Positions 37,463 through 48,437 of a DNA stretch of 64,000 nt are shown piece after piece (positions within the stretch are counted from its first letter, which is position 1; each line of letters begins with the position of its first letter). Where the stretch lies: assembly GCA_023525715.1 (NCBI GenBank), contig CM042014.1, forward strand, positions 17,758,563 through 17,822,562, given 5' to 3'. Both the position numbers and the translations under genes were made by a program. Origin of the DNA: Cichorium intybus. Taxonomy: Eukaryota; Streptophyta; Magnoliopsida; Asterales; Asteraceae. The notes under the pieces were generated by a model. That model searched no databases. It was not told where the DNA came from and was given only the letters and a program-made list of their open reading frames with translations.

Positions 37463-38563
37463 CACTACAATAATACGGGCAATAGAGGCGACGACTATAG
37501 CGACAAAACAAGCAATATCAGCGACAAGGATAATTGTCGCCGTTATTGCTTGTGTCGCCATTATAGCAGTCACCACTATTCCTTAGTCCCCCTATCCATG
37601 TGCTCCAGTTCAAATTAATCCAAGCCTTGTTAGATTGATCCGACAACTTCTCTTCGTTCTCGACAGGGCAATAGAGACAATGGCGACATGTTGTCGCGAC
37701 TAATACTCCGAAAAAAGCCAGGGACATCTTTCATCCAGACAGTCTCTGCTAATACCGTCACTGTTATTGCTATTAAAAGGTCGTCACGAACTTCCCTGAA
37801 ACAACTTATCTTCTTCCTATCTTCCTATTTGTACGATTATACAACTTCTCTTTATAGACAACCAATGCTGCAAACGTTCAACTACCATCGGCAACCGCTT
37901 CTGCCACTCTTGCAAGGTTATCTCAAATTCTCTCCTTCTCCCTCTGTCCTATTTTTAGAGTTTTGTTTTGACCGCTTTGCCCTAATTTTATCAAAACTCA
38001 TTCTCTCTCTTAGAGACCTCTCAACTCTCTTTTATTTTCTCTAGGCGGCGAACACAACAAGATTGTCAATCTCACAGCCTTAGGGATTGTAATGACTTAT
38101 TTATTAAGGACTTAATGCTTTATTAATTTTTTGAAAAGTACTTAATGCTTTGTTAATATGCTTGGAAAGTGCTTAATGCGTTATTATGTAATCATCTTGT
38201 AATTAGGTAATTTGATAAGCAAAAGTGTGTTTTTGTTGTGACTTAATTGTTAAGGACTTAATAGAATATGTTGTTTGATATGGATTCAATTTCTAGAATA
38301 TGGATTTTGATATGTTTTCTTGTAGGGATTCAATTTCTAGAATATAGATTTTGACTTCATTGTTAAGGAGTTAATAGCAATGTTTTTATTAGCAGTGACG
38401 ATATTAGCGGCAACAAGGATAACACCAGCGACAAATGAACATTCGTGATGGGGTATTAACGATGACCTATTAGTAATGACATATAGCAGCTAAAGGAAAT
38501 AACAACATTTCATCTTATTAGCGGTGGCATGCATCATCTCTATTACCCTGAGTTCCTGTAGTG
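37463..38563. mobile_element. Non-autonomous CACTA (En/Spm) element
   Basis: A 1101-bp segment starting CACTACAATAATACGGGCAA and ending, reverse complemented, CACTACAGGAACTCAGGGTA, with a 3-bp ATG duplication. Both are diagnostic of CACTA transposons. Subterminal regions repeat GCGACAA and TGTCGCC motifs in both orientations, as transposase-binding sites do in this superfamily. A 118-codon open frame inside (37688-38044) matches nothing I know. No transposase is present, so it depends on a relative in trans. Confidence 0.85.
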
Positions 38564-38566
38564 ATG

Positions 38567-39078
38567 CTTCTAACTTGTGACTTAATCCTCCCCAAAAGCT
38601 TCTTTTTTAAATTGCAAAGTGCTTTATTTTTTCATGTTTTCCAGATTCTTTTTGCACCTAAGGACATGTTTAAGTAAAGTAAAGATGTCGTTAGATGACA
38701 TATCGACTTTAATAATACTTGAGTAAAACTTACATTTATCGTTCCTTCCTTGTCACTCCATATTTATCTTCAATACATATAACCTTGAAGGTTTTCCAAC
38801 AATACGATCTCTTTGCCTGCTTTTGGTTGATCTTTTTTTTCTTAGACTTTGGACCCATTGTTTCTTTTTCTTTATCTGATTCGTCTACAAGATTAACATG
38901 GAGGGTTAGATTCAAAAAATATACCATCCTTTTAAATATGAATAAACAATTACATTAATAACATTAATCATCAACTTGACAATCATTTAAAAAAGTCCCA
39001 TGTTTATGTTGTAGTATATGACAAAGATACACAAATATAGGGACTTAAACTGTAAATAAGGAACAAAAAGTCATATGA
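38567..39078. other. Unassigned intergenic
   Basis: AT-rich, no recognised gene or repeat border. Confidence 0.35.
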
Positions 39079-39083
39079 TTATG

Positions 39084-39388
39084 TGTAAATATATGTGGAG
39101 CCCAAGAGTATCTCTCCAAAAGAGCCCCTTGTGGAGAGAGGGGAGACTCCAACATATATACAAACTTATAGGACCGTGTCACACCAATGTGGGATACACT
39201 AACACTCCCCCTCAGAGACCTAGGCTCGATGAGGTTATAGGGGTGCGGGACACTGGCTCTGATACCATGTAAATATATGTGGAGCCCAAGAGTATCTCTC
39301 CAAAAGAGCCCCTTGTGGAGAGAGGGGAGACTCCAACATATATACAAACTTATAGGACCGTGTCGCACCAATGTGGGATACACTAACA
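39084..39388 (-). mobile_element. Intact TRIM retrotransposon
   Basis: A 305-bp element in minus orientation. Terminal direct repeats of 121 bp (39084-39204 and 39268-39388) start TG and end CA when read on the element's strand (TGTTAGTGTATCCCACATTG ... ATATTTACA) and differ at one base. Between them are 63 bp: the tRNA-Met primer-binding site TGGTATCAGAGCC directly next to the 5' LTR (39255-39267) and the polypurine tract CTCTGAGGGGGAG next to the 3' LTR. A perfect 5-bp duplication TTATG flanks it (39079-39083, 39389-39393). It codes for nothing and must use proteins of another retrotransposon. Confidence 0.93.
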
Positions 39389-39393
39389 TTATG

Positions 39394-42300
39394 TTTGAGA
39401 GTTCATGTTGATTCCAACTTCCAAGTATGCAACCTACATACACAAAACGGAAAAAAGTATGTTGATAAGATATGAAAACATACACAAGTATAATGACTTA
39501 AATTTCAAACCAAAAGAGACAAAAATCATATGCTTATCATAAACTTTAGAGTTCTTGTTGATTGACTTGATTCCAACTTTCAAGTTTCCAACAAACACAA
39601 ATAGCAAAAATACACATCCACGAATAAAAAAAATCATTTTTTAGGTCATTCTTTGTTGATTCCAACATCATAGTTAGGTAATATTTCATTAATTCTAAAA
39701 TAACAACAAAACATATACATGATTTAGTTATGGCCACAACAAAAAAAATTACATCAACTTGATACTAAGTTGATTTACATGAAATCATGAATAGACTAAT
39801 TTCCATAAACAAACCGATATAAGATTACAACATTACACCATCAAATCAGTAGACTTACTTGTGTGACTTATGGAGGATGGAGAGTAAACCCAATTTTCCA
39901 TCGATGATAATGAATTTAGTGAAGAAACTTGAAGAAAACTTAGCATTTTATTTGAATCTTTTATTGTCTTGGGGGATGAACAAGAATTTTATAGTTAACA
40001 TTTTGTGGTACTGTTGTCTCATTTGAAACCAACAACAAGGGGGGGTCAATTTTTGGTTTACGAAACTAAACTTTTCATAATTGGGGTTATTATTATGAGG
40101 ATCTAAACTTCCAGTCTATTTTTAGTTAAAAATCGAACCCTATTGACCCGTTCCAGAACGAACCAAAAATCGAATTTTTGGAATAACATGTTTAAATGAA
40201 TTTTTATAATAATAATATAATTCTTTTTTTTTTTTGGAAAAAAATCAAATCATTACATCTAGAGTACAATGTTGGTTACGACATATTGAAGGAAATTACC
40301 TATTCGTTTTCACCTATTTTCAATATTTTGTTTCCTTTTCTAGAAACGCAAATTTTCTTGTAATGATGTTGTGTCCCAACAAGATATTATACTATCACAG
40401 TTTGCAATTACATATTTATAGGAATTTTTTACTAGCAATATATTTTTTGGACAACGAGTAAATTACACAAGCCAACTTTCTCAACCTAGAAGAAACCTCA
40501 AGTCCGGGTAATAACCTAATCGAGTGAAATAGCCACCCAAGAGTTGAAGCATGTGATAATAGTACATGGGCAACTACTTTGGAGTGTTTTATTCCAATTC
40601 AGTTCACTATTAAACCAGCTAAGATATTGCTATTAGTTATATACATCTACATTTAACATAGGTCTAGTGGTAAGAAACCATTGTTTTATCTTTTTTTTTT
40701 TGGGAAAAACAACCCCTCGTATTTTTTTCAATAAGGTCTATCTTTGTATTTTTGGTTATTACGTTAGAATTGCCTAGTTATCAGTTGGTAGTCAGTTGCA
40801 ATGGCTAGCATAGAAAATTTATGCTGATTTGGCTTGGTCAACTTTTATTGACATGACATTTGACTTGGTATGTGACTTCGTCAAATTATGCACTCTGACC
40901 CTTTTTTGGCTTCCATAAGGCTATTAGTTTGGTTCACTTAACTACCATATGTCACATGATATGTTTCCTACCTTTGAAACCCATTCTTGATCATTTGCTC
41001 AGTCTGTGCTTAGTCTTCTTCTAGAAACATTGCATGATCATTAAGTTAAGCTGCCTCTGCATTATGATATCGTGTGTTAGGCTAAAGTACGTTCCAGAAG
41101 TTGTATGGTGATTTCTAATATCATTTTAAATACTGATATTTCTTTTTCTTTTTATTGTTGGGTGATAGTGGAGTTTGAGTAGTGTATTAGGTCTTGCAAT
41201 AGGGAAGATGGGATTTTGTTGAAGATTGGAGAACATTTTGGCAAATCTGGATGTTTTGAAAAGAATCTAAAAATGTTTTTTATGGATTATTTCTGTAGTT
41301 AAGGGTAAAACTTGGTTGTTTAAAGCATTGTTTCGATAATTTAGATTTTGAGTTTGTCAAATTTATACTAATTTGGTTCTTTTGTGATTTACTTATTGGG
41401 GGAGAGGGAGAGAGAGAGAGAGAGAGACTATGAGAGAGAGACAGAGAGAGAGAGTGTGTGTGTGTGTATGTGTGTGGTATTGGGATGAAATAATGGATGA
41501 AGATGGGTTCTATTTTTATTCATGGTGGATGAAATAATGGAGTGAATGGTGGTTGTTCGTTGTTATCCTCATCTATGGATGATCATGGAGATGGGTATGG
41601 CGATGTTGACTAAGATGATGATGTGATCTAGGTAAACTGGTGAGGTACATGGTGTTGTTGATTGAATTGTTGTTGGTGTGGGGTTGGCGATGGCTTTGAT
41701 GGTGAAGAAGTGTCCTCCGACTCTCTCTGTGTGGATGCCCTTCTTATCTCTGAAAAAATCATTTCAAAACTCAATTTGCTTTATCTTCTATAAATTTTAA
41801 AAATTGTCTTGCTATGTGCTTATATTTAATTGAAACTAATTACTTTCCTTTTGAAAATCAATAAATCAATCTCTATGTGCAACTAGTGGTCAAGAAATTA
41901 TTGGTAGCGGTCTTGATAGTCTACTCCCTTTATTCACTTATATTTGTACTAAAACTTTTTTTTTTTTATAATTTAAATCTTGATGTTTATCTATAATTTT
42001 TAATTGTTAGGAATGTGATAGAACTTATTTTTGTTTTTGTTAAACAATAAAATCTTTTTGTTAATTGTCGGAAATTATTCATTGAATGTTTATGATTATA
42101 ATAGCTCTAATTGTGCGCTGTTTCTTTTGAGATAACCTTATTCAATATATATAAATAAAATATCATTGGTAACTAAGAACAATATTCCATTTGATCCAGT
42201 TAATAAATATATAAAAGAGTACGGTTCGTTGTTTGTTAGCTATACTCTATGTTTATTATAGTATGGTTTCTCGTATAACCTGTACTTTATTTAGTGTACT

Positions 42301-43500
42301 TTATTTGTCAGTTTCTAATAGTGAATTTTTATTTTGTAATAATAATTTGGTTTTTTTGGAATGTGATTGAACTTGAAACAATCGATATAAAAACATCACG
42401 ATTTTGATGTTTTTTTTTTTTTTTTTGTTTATGTTGGAGTTTGAACTTAAGTCAATTGGGCTGAGTGAAACATTATTCCCTCTCCTCCGTTGTATATCAA
42501 AAAGAGGTTAATAATTCAAGCTAAGATTCAAAGATTACTCCACGAGTGAAGTTGGGGTTGGGTGGAAGGAAAAATTACTCCACAAGCTTTAAGAAACTAG
42601 ATCCATTTTCTTTGACCATCCCAGTCTCTCTCGCTCTCCCTCTTCTTATTTTAATGTCTTTGTACAATAATTAAAATTTATTTAACAATCAAAGAATATT
42701 ATAGACTGTATTTAATCTTATCACTATCTAACTAATAAATTGGTGAATTTGCATTGGAATCCGTATAGAACATGAAGTGTACTTCTTTTATGTTAGTTTT
42801 TCTAATAGTAATAAATTTTGACAGCAATGAAAGGACTTGAGTGTTGAAAGCTCCCTTTCAGTCCTCTGTGGTGGCATGTGCTAATTAAGCTACCTTTATA
42901 CTACGATGTCATGCGTCACAAAAGTTTCAAGGACGTAGTAATCACTCATGACCGCCCTTGTTTCCTTGCAAATACTGGAACCGGCAATCTACCATTGATC
43001 ATGTGCCGGAACTGGTCAAAACCAGGACCTTCTTGACTATAATCATCCAAGGCCTGTGCATAGACACATTCCTATGCCTGAAATTAATCACTCCAAATTT
43101 AACACCATGACTAGTCCTACTTTAATCAGTTAATGTATGCTAATTATGTTAATTACTTGAAAGATTCTTGATGTATGTTAAGCATGTGACAAAGTATCAA
43201 CGAAAATTTACAAATTTTAGAAACTGGGTAAATAATTTCTATCCCAAGTTAATTTATGACTATAGGGGAAGCTGCATTTGCGGCATAGTATTAAAGTAAC
43301 TTTGGTTTGGTGAACTATATATGACGTCTTAAAGTGTCATATTGATGATATATAATTACGGAAAGCCAATAAACCAACCGTCCAATTAAATAAAATTCAA
43401 CCACCTTTTTAGTACCATTATTTGCCCTCATATTTCCCTACAATTTACTGAACCATGAGAATTTCTGAAACTTGAAGCATTAATCTTTCCCTGTTACGAA
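39394..43500. other. Unassigned intergenic between the GDSL genes
   Basis: About 4.1 kb without a recognised gene. Two diverged copies of a GTTGATTCCAACTT-containing stretch lie at about 39400-39430 and 39550-39590, a (GA)n/(GT)n microsatellite at about 41402-41475, and long T runs near 40223, 40690 and 42410. The last part is the promoter region of GDSL gene 2. Confidence 0.35.
41402..41475. repeat. (GA)n and (GT)n microsatellite
   Basis: GA repeats with small interruptions followed by GT repeats. Confidence 0.85.
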
Positions 43501-43505
43501 AACCC

Positions 43506-43512
43506 TATAAAA
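43506..43512 (+). promoter_or_regulatory. TATA box of GDSL gene 2
   Basis: CCCTATAAAACC, 70 bp before the ATG at 43576. Its position means that the in-frame ATG at 43522 is probably upstream of the transcription start, which supports the later start. Confidence 0.65.
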
Positions 43513-43575
43513 CCTCACGATTTGTTTCCTCTGCAAACCACCCACAACATTCTTGTCTCGAAAACGAATTCACTC

Positions 43576-45035
43576 ATGGCTGTTTCTTCGGGTACCACAA
43601 GTCTTTCGGTCGTTTTTGCCATCCTGGCATTAGGAATATTTGCTCCCAGAGTCAAAGCTGACCAGCGTGCATTTTTCGTGTTTGGAGACTCGTTAGTTGA
43701 CAGTGGCAACAATAATTACTTGGCCACCACTGCCCGAGCAGATGCACCTCCTTATGGCATTGATCACCCCACGCATAGACCCACTGGACGTTTTTCCAAC
43801 GGCTACAATATTCCTGACCTTATCAGTTGAGTTTCGTTCTCTTTAACCGTTGCATTTAACTCGTTCCACATGTTTAGTACTTGACTTAAGTTTAACTGCA
43901 GGTATGCGCATGGGGTCCGAGCCAACACTGCCCTACTTGAGCCCCGAGCTCAACGGGAAAAAGCTTCTTATTGGTGCCAACTTTGCATCAGCCGGGATTG
44001 GAATACTGAATGACACTGGAATCCAATTTGTACGACTTTTCAGTAACTTCTTTACTAATTCTTTTGACTTTCTTGTATTTGGTTAACCAGTATCAGATAT
44101 TGTTTTCTTCAGGTGAACATAGTTCGGATTCCCTTGCAACTAGAGTACTTCAAACAATACCAACAACGAGTCAGTGCACTTATAGGAGCCGCAAAGACTA
44201 AACAGCTCGTAAACAATGCGCTGGTCCTCATGACTCTTGGTGGCAATGACTTCGTAAACAATTATTACTTAATCCCGTTATCCGCACGTTCCCGCCAATA
44301 CAGTATCGAGGATTATGTTCCTTTCATCATCTCCGAATACAGAAAGATTTTGTTGGTATGCATTAATCTTTCTTTAGCCACTGTGGCGCCCTGAAAATTG
44401 GGAAGCTTTATACGTTTTCATTGAATGCAGAGGCTGCATGACTTGGGTGCGCGCAAGGTACTCGTGACTGGAACTGGTCCATTAGGTTGCGTGCCGTCAG
44501 AGCTGGCTCAACACAGCAGAAATGGCGAATGCGCGACTGAGCTTCAAAAGGCAGCATCACTGTACAACCCACAATTAGATGCCATGCTGTCTAGTCTCAA
44601 TGATGAACTTGGAAGTCATGTGTTTATCGGTGCAAACACAAAGCAGATGCACAACGATTTCATGAGTAATCCAGCAGCTTATGGTGGGTTATCAGATAAA
44701 CCTATAGCAACTTCTGAAGAAAAGATGATAATTACCTTATTAAATGATGTTTGTATTGATTTGTATCCAAATAACATTCGTCGGATGATATGTGTGTAGG
44801 GTTTGTTACTGCAAAAATAGCGTGTTGCGGGCAAGGGCCTTACAATGGGATTGGACTTTGTACCGCAATGTCGAACTTATGTCCAAACAGGGACCTGTAT
44901 GCGTTTTGGGATGCATTCCATCCATCGGAGAAGGCAAACAGAATTATCGTTGATCAGATCATGACGGGATCAACGGAGTACATGAAGCCCATGAATCTAA
45001 GTACCATATTGGATTTAGATTCTAATAATTGGTAA
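43576..45035 (+). CDS. GDSL esterase/lipase, secreted (gene 2)
   Basis: Five exons: 43576-43825, 43902-44029, 44113-44355, 44431-44683 and 44800-45035, GT-AG throughout, 1110 nt, 369 residues. A signal peptide (about residues 1-29, core SVVFAILALGIF) is followed by the nucleophile Ser39 in VFGDSLVDSGNNNYL, then GANFASAGIGILNDTG, GGNDFVNNYY and DAFHPSEKAN with Asp329 and His332. Exons 2, 3 and 4 have exactly the same lengths as in gene 1 (128, 243, 253 nt), so the two are products of one duplication and now lie about 7 kb apart. The frame is open from 43522, but the ATG at 43576 gives the proper signal peptide. Predicted secreted ester hydrolase of unknown substrate. Confidence 0.93.
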
Positions 45036-45370
45036 TTTGTGTGTCAAGGAGATATTTAATAGCCTAAATTTCTACTTTTTCTTGGAGTTACGTTCTTCTT
45101 ATGTTTCCAATGTGTGACAATGTGGCCTGAGGATGCTTGTCATTCTGATCTTTATATGTGTAATAATTAAGATTATTGGTTTCATATAATATTATTTTGA
45201 AATTTTCGTTTGTTTAATCATTTTCTAAATGCTCTTCTTTCCGGGTAAATTAAGTATCCAAAACAAAGAGTAAATTACAGTTTTGGTCTCTATGGTTTAC
45301 ATGAAATTTCAGTTGTAATCCAAGTTTTAAAAATTTTACAAATCTGTCCGTGTGCTATTCGAATATTGCA

Positions 45371-45375
45371 GTTTT
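45371..45375. repeat. Target-site duplication of the copia-like element, left
   Basis: GTTTT here, repeated at 48438-48442 after the 3' LTR. Confidence 0.85.
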
Positions 45376-45658
45376 TGTGAGTGTAAACACATAGTGTAAA
45401 CACAAACTTGCAGCCACCACCAACCACACCTACACCACCAACCACACCTAACTTTGTTGAATTTCTCATATGAACTCATTTTTAGGTTGCAGCTATTGTA
45501 GAAATTAGGCACACTACCATCACTATAAATAGATGTTCTAACATCCATTGTAATGCACCACAAAAACATAGAAGAGAGTGTTTAGATAGTTAGCGAGAGT
45601 TGTTCTTTTCTTGTATTTCAGATTGAGTATTGAATAAAAGAACATTTGAGTTCCAACA
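45376..45658 (+). repeat. 5' LTR of the copia-like element
   Basis: 283 bp, TGTGAGTGTAAACAC ... GAGTTCCAACA, with a direct repeat ACCACCAACCACACCTA (two units, about 45415-45450) and a TATA box CACTATAAATAG near 45520. Confidence 0.92.
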
Positions 45659-45954
45659 AGTGGTATCAGAGCTTGGTTAAGCTCCCCGGGCAACTTTCTA
45701 AACACCCTCGGGTTTTTTGGTCAAAAATTTTCTGTCTCAAAATCGATTTTCGAGAGCACCATTGGAAAGGTCTCGTTCTCAGGATTCCGAATATATATTT
45801 TTCAGAATTTTTCAATCACCGGAAGACCTCCAAAAGTCCGGTCAAAGGTTCACCGGAATAGTTGCCGGAAAAACCAGTTCGCCGGAGATCTCGCCGGAGA
45901 AGACGACACTGTAGCAGTTCACTGTAGCGACACTGTAGCAAGTTTCAGAAAACT

Positions 45955-46165
45955 GCAATTTGGTCCCTGAAGTTTCGAAAAGTTACGTTTTGGTCCCTGT
46001 ATTTCCGAAAAATTTCAGGTTGGTCCTAATTTTTTCAGAAAAACTTCAAACCAGCCCCTATACTTCTAAAAGTTTCGAACCAGCCCCTAAAATTCTGAAA
46101 ATTACATTTTGGTCCTTGTAATTTTTATAAATTACTCGTAGCTCCCCATTATTTTTGAAAAAATC
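45955..46165 (+). repeat. Degenerate tandem repeats in the leader
   Basis: Six to seven units of about 30-36 bp, each of the form TTTTGGTCCCTGnAnTTTC then GAAAA, drift from TTTGGTCC to ACCAGCCCC to GTAGCTCCCC. They fill the space between the primer-binding region and the gag start. Confidence 0.7.
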
Positions 46166-46177
46166 TCAAGATAATAT

Positions 46178-47563
46178 ATGCCAAGAATGACTACACCAAG
46201 CTCGTTGTTTTCTCAACCCGAAATTGAAAATGTTCAAAGAACAGGGAGGGATAGTAGTGTTACGTTACACTATTCGTTGCTTATGAAAACAAACTACGCG
46301 GTGTGGGCTATAAAAATGCGAGTGAATTTGCAAGCACAAGGAGTGTGGGATGCAATTCAAAATGCAAGAGTAGATGAACGAACAGATAGGATGGCGCTTG
46401 CGGCCATTTACCAAGCGATTCCAGAGGACGTACTTCTTATGTTGGCCGAGAAGGACACGGCTAAAGAAGCATGGGAAACGCTTAAGATGATGCATATGGG
46501 AGCTGATCGGTTAAAGGAGGCTAAAGTACAAACGTTGAGAAGTGAATTCGAGGTGATCCGAATGAACAATGGTGAGTCGATAGATGATTTCGCCATGAGA
46601 TTGAACACTATTGTGACCGGTATTCGATCTCTCGGTGAAAAGATCGAGGAGAATACGGTGGTGAAGAAGTTTCTTCGAGCCGTCCCAATGCGATTTATAC
46701 AAATCGTAACATCTATCGAGCAATTTGGAGACATGAAAAACATGACGGTTGAAGAAGTTGTAGGCCGTCTCAAGACCCACGAAGAGCGACTTCGAGGGTA
46801 TGAAGAACGGGAAGAAGGACCTTCTCTATTGCTTACACATGCCAAGTGGGCATCTCAATCTAAGCAAACCGACGAGGGAGACTCGTCAAACACTTCAAGG
46901 GAAAGTGGAAACCAAGGCCAAGGACGTGGTCGAGGTCGTGGGCATGGCCGAGGAGATGGTCATGAGTATGATGCAAACCGGAATGACTACAATCGTCCTC
47001 GAAAGGACAAAAGTAAAATAAAATGTTTTACTTGCGAGGAATATGGTCATTATGCATCAGAGTGTCCAAACAAGAAACGAGGTGAGGAGGTGAACCTCAC
47101 CCAAACCAATGAAGATGAACAGCCCATTTTAATGATGGCGATCTCGCAAGAAGATACACCAGGTATGGTGCCGCTAAAAGAGAAGAACGGCGTTGATATC
47201 CCTGCATCTGAAGAAAGTCAAGTTGATTCCGAGGAATGGTACCTTGACAACGGTGCTAGCAATCATATGACCGGAGATCGTTCAAAGTTCCATGAGTTAG
47301 ACGAGAACGTGACGGGTTATACACGGTTCGGAGACGGGTCAAAGATCGACATCAAAGGAAAAGGTACGATCTTGTTTGACTACGGAAACGGAGATCAAAG
47401 ACTACTTAACGAGGTATATTACATTCCTAGACTTAAAAAGAATATTATAAGTCTTGGACAACTAACCGAAGACGGGAATCGAGTCGACATGGATGGTGAT
47501 ATTTTACGGGTATTTGACAATAGTAATACTTTACTTTTTAAAGTAAAAAGAACCCGTAACTGA
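46178..47563 (+). CDS. Copia-type gag-protease polyprotein
   Basis: 461 codons. The N-terminal half is a copia gag (UBN2-like) domain: NYAVWAIKMRVNLQAQGVWD, then DTAKEAWETLK and FEVIRMNNGESIDDFAMRL. A Gly/Arg-rich stretch precedes a zinc knuckle CFTCEEYGHYASEC, and the protease begins WYLDNGASNHMTG with the Asp-Asn-Gly version of the active-site triplet. The frame ends in the GAG-pre-integrase region at KRTRN, where the following CGA-like codon reads TGA. The product could form particles around the element's RNA but cannot reverse-transcribe or integrate it. Confidence 0.88.
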   Translation: MPRMTTPSSLFSQPEIENVQRTGRDSSVTLHYSLLMKTNYAVWAIKMRVNLQAQGVWDAIQNARVDERTDRMALAAIYQAIPEDVLLMLAEKDTAKEAWETLKMMHMGADRLKEAKVQTLRSEFEVIRMNNGESIDDFAMRLNTIVTGIRSLGEKIEENTVVKKFLRAVPMRFIQIVTSIEQFGDMKNMTVEEVVGRLKTHEERLRGYEEREEGPSLLLTHAKWASQSKQTDEGDSSNTSRESGNQGQGRGRGRGHGRGDGHEYDANRNDYNRPRKDKSKIKCFTCEEYGHYASECPNKKRGEEVNLTQTNEDEQPILMMAISQEDTPGMVPLKEKNGVDIPASEESQVDSEEWYLDNGASNHMTGDRSKFHELDENVTGYTRFGDGSKIDIKGKGTILFDYGNGDQRLLNEVYYIPRLKKNIISLGQLTEDGNRVDMDGDILRVFDNSNTLLFKVKRTRN

Positions 47564-47595
47564 CTCTATAAGACACTTTTAAAGACGAGACAAAA

Positions 47596-48123
47596 ATGTG
47601 TCTTTTATCATCCCAAGATGATCCAGGTTGGTTGTGGCATCAACGACGTCCGTATGCCAATTTTTATACCATGAAAATTAATGGTTGTTTGAAGCATAAT
47701 AAAATTCTAGGTTCACATCTAAAGAAATTAGATGATCCGAGTGAGGAAGAATTTTATGCTGAAGTTGAAAAAGGTGAAAAAGGACACCAGTTTTTCGACG
47801 CATGGAAAAGGAAGCCACAAATAAGACAAGAAGGGTTCTTTGGTAAACGGAAAAGATGGACTTGGACCGAAAAAGCAGCTGCCAGTTTTCTCCGACGTAG
47901 TCACAAAAATGGAGGTATCGATTTTCGTAAGGTGATGCAGAAGATGGAAGACGTGTCTCTAAAGAAAACGGCTTATGCTAAAAGGATTTCGGGGGAGTTT
48001 AGTGTGAGATATTGCACTCCAACAACTTGTTCCAAGGATGTAAAATTGAAACTCGAGAAAGATGAAGACAAAGCACTTGTCGATTATTCTGTAGCCGGGG
48101 ATGGCATGAAATGTGCAACATGA
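47596..48123 (+). CDS. Unrecognised ORF2 of the copia-like element
   Basis: 175 codons in a frame different from gag. The first about 27 residues (CLLSSQDDPGWLWHQ ... NFYTMK) are the continuation of the GAG-pre-integrase domain. From about residue 33 on (KILGSHLKKLDDPSEEEF, KRKRWTWTEKAAASFLRR, SVRYCTPTTCSKDVKLKL) I recognise no retrotransposon domain. It is rich in Lys and Glu. The last codons abut the RNase H tail in another frame. It could be captured host sequence or badly decayed pol; whether it is translated is unknown. Confidence 0.45.
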   Translation: MCLLSSQDDPGWLWHQRRPYANFYTMKINGCLKHNKILGSHLKKLDDPSEEEFYAEVEKGEKGHQFFDAWKRKPQIRQEGFFGKRKRWTWTEKAAASFLRRSHKNGGIDFRKVMQKMEDVSLKKTAYAKRISGEFSVRYCTPTTCSKDVKLKLEKDEDKALVDYSVAGDGMKCAT

Positions 48124-48167
48124 TCGGTGTAACGAATCTCAAGCCAAGTTTGGTTTAAGGGGGAGAA

Positions 48168-48437
48168 TGTGAGTGTAAACACAAACTTGCAGCCACCACC
48201 AACCACACCTACACCACCAACCACACCTAACTTTGTTGAATTTCTCATATGAACTCATTTTTAGGTTGCAGCTATTGTAGAAATTAGGCACACTACCATC
48301 ACTATAAATAGATGTTCTAACATCCATTGTAATGCACCACAAAAACATAGAAGAGAGTGTTTAGATAGTTAGCGAGAGTTGTTCTTTTCATGTATTTCAG
48401 TTTGAGTATTGAATAAAAGAACATTTGAGTTCCAACA
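48168..48437 (+). repeat. 3' LTR of the copia-like element
   Basis: 270 bp, identical to the 5' LTR except for lacking 13 bp near the start and a few substitutions (for example TTTTCTTG against TTTTCATG). Confidence 0.92.

Larger units (their letters stand above)
45376..48437 (+). mobile_element. Non-autonomous copia-derived LTR element with gag-protease only
   Basis: A 3062-bp element with LTRs at 45376-45658 and 48168-48437, a perfect 5-bp duplication, a tRNA-Met primer site TGGTATCAGAGC at 45661 and a polypurine tract TTTAAGGGGGAGAA at 48154-48167. Inside are a gag-protease ORF (46178-47563), a second ORF of unknown nature (47596-48123) and, in the last bases, MIGVTNLKPSLV, a match to the usual C-terminal end of copia RNase H. 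Integrase, RT and the rest of RNase H are missing. The 5' LTR is 13 bp longer than the 3' LTR because TGTAAACAC is repeated near its start; otherwise they are nearly identical, so the insertion is young. Confidence 0.9.

Noticed and set aside
39255..39267. tRNA-Met fragment or tRNA gene
   Set aside because: The 13 bases are the primer-binding site of the TRIM, on the minus strand, next to its LTR.
43522..43575. Upstream in-frame ATG of GDSL gene 2
   Set aside because: It lies only about 16 bp after the TATA box, probably before the transcription start, and would bury the signal peptide behind polar residues.
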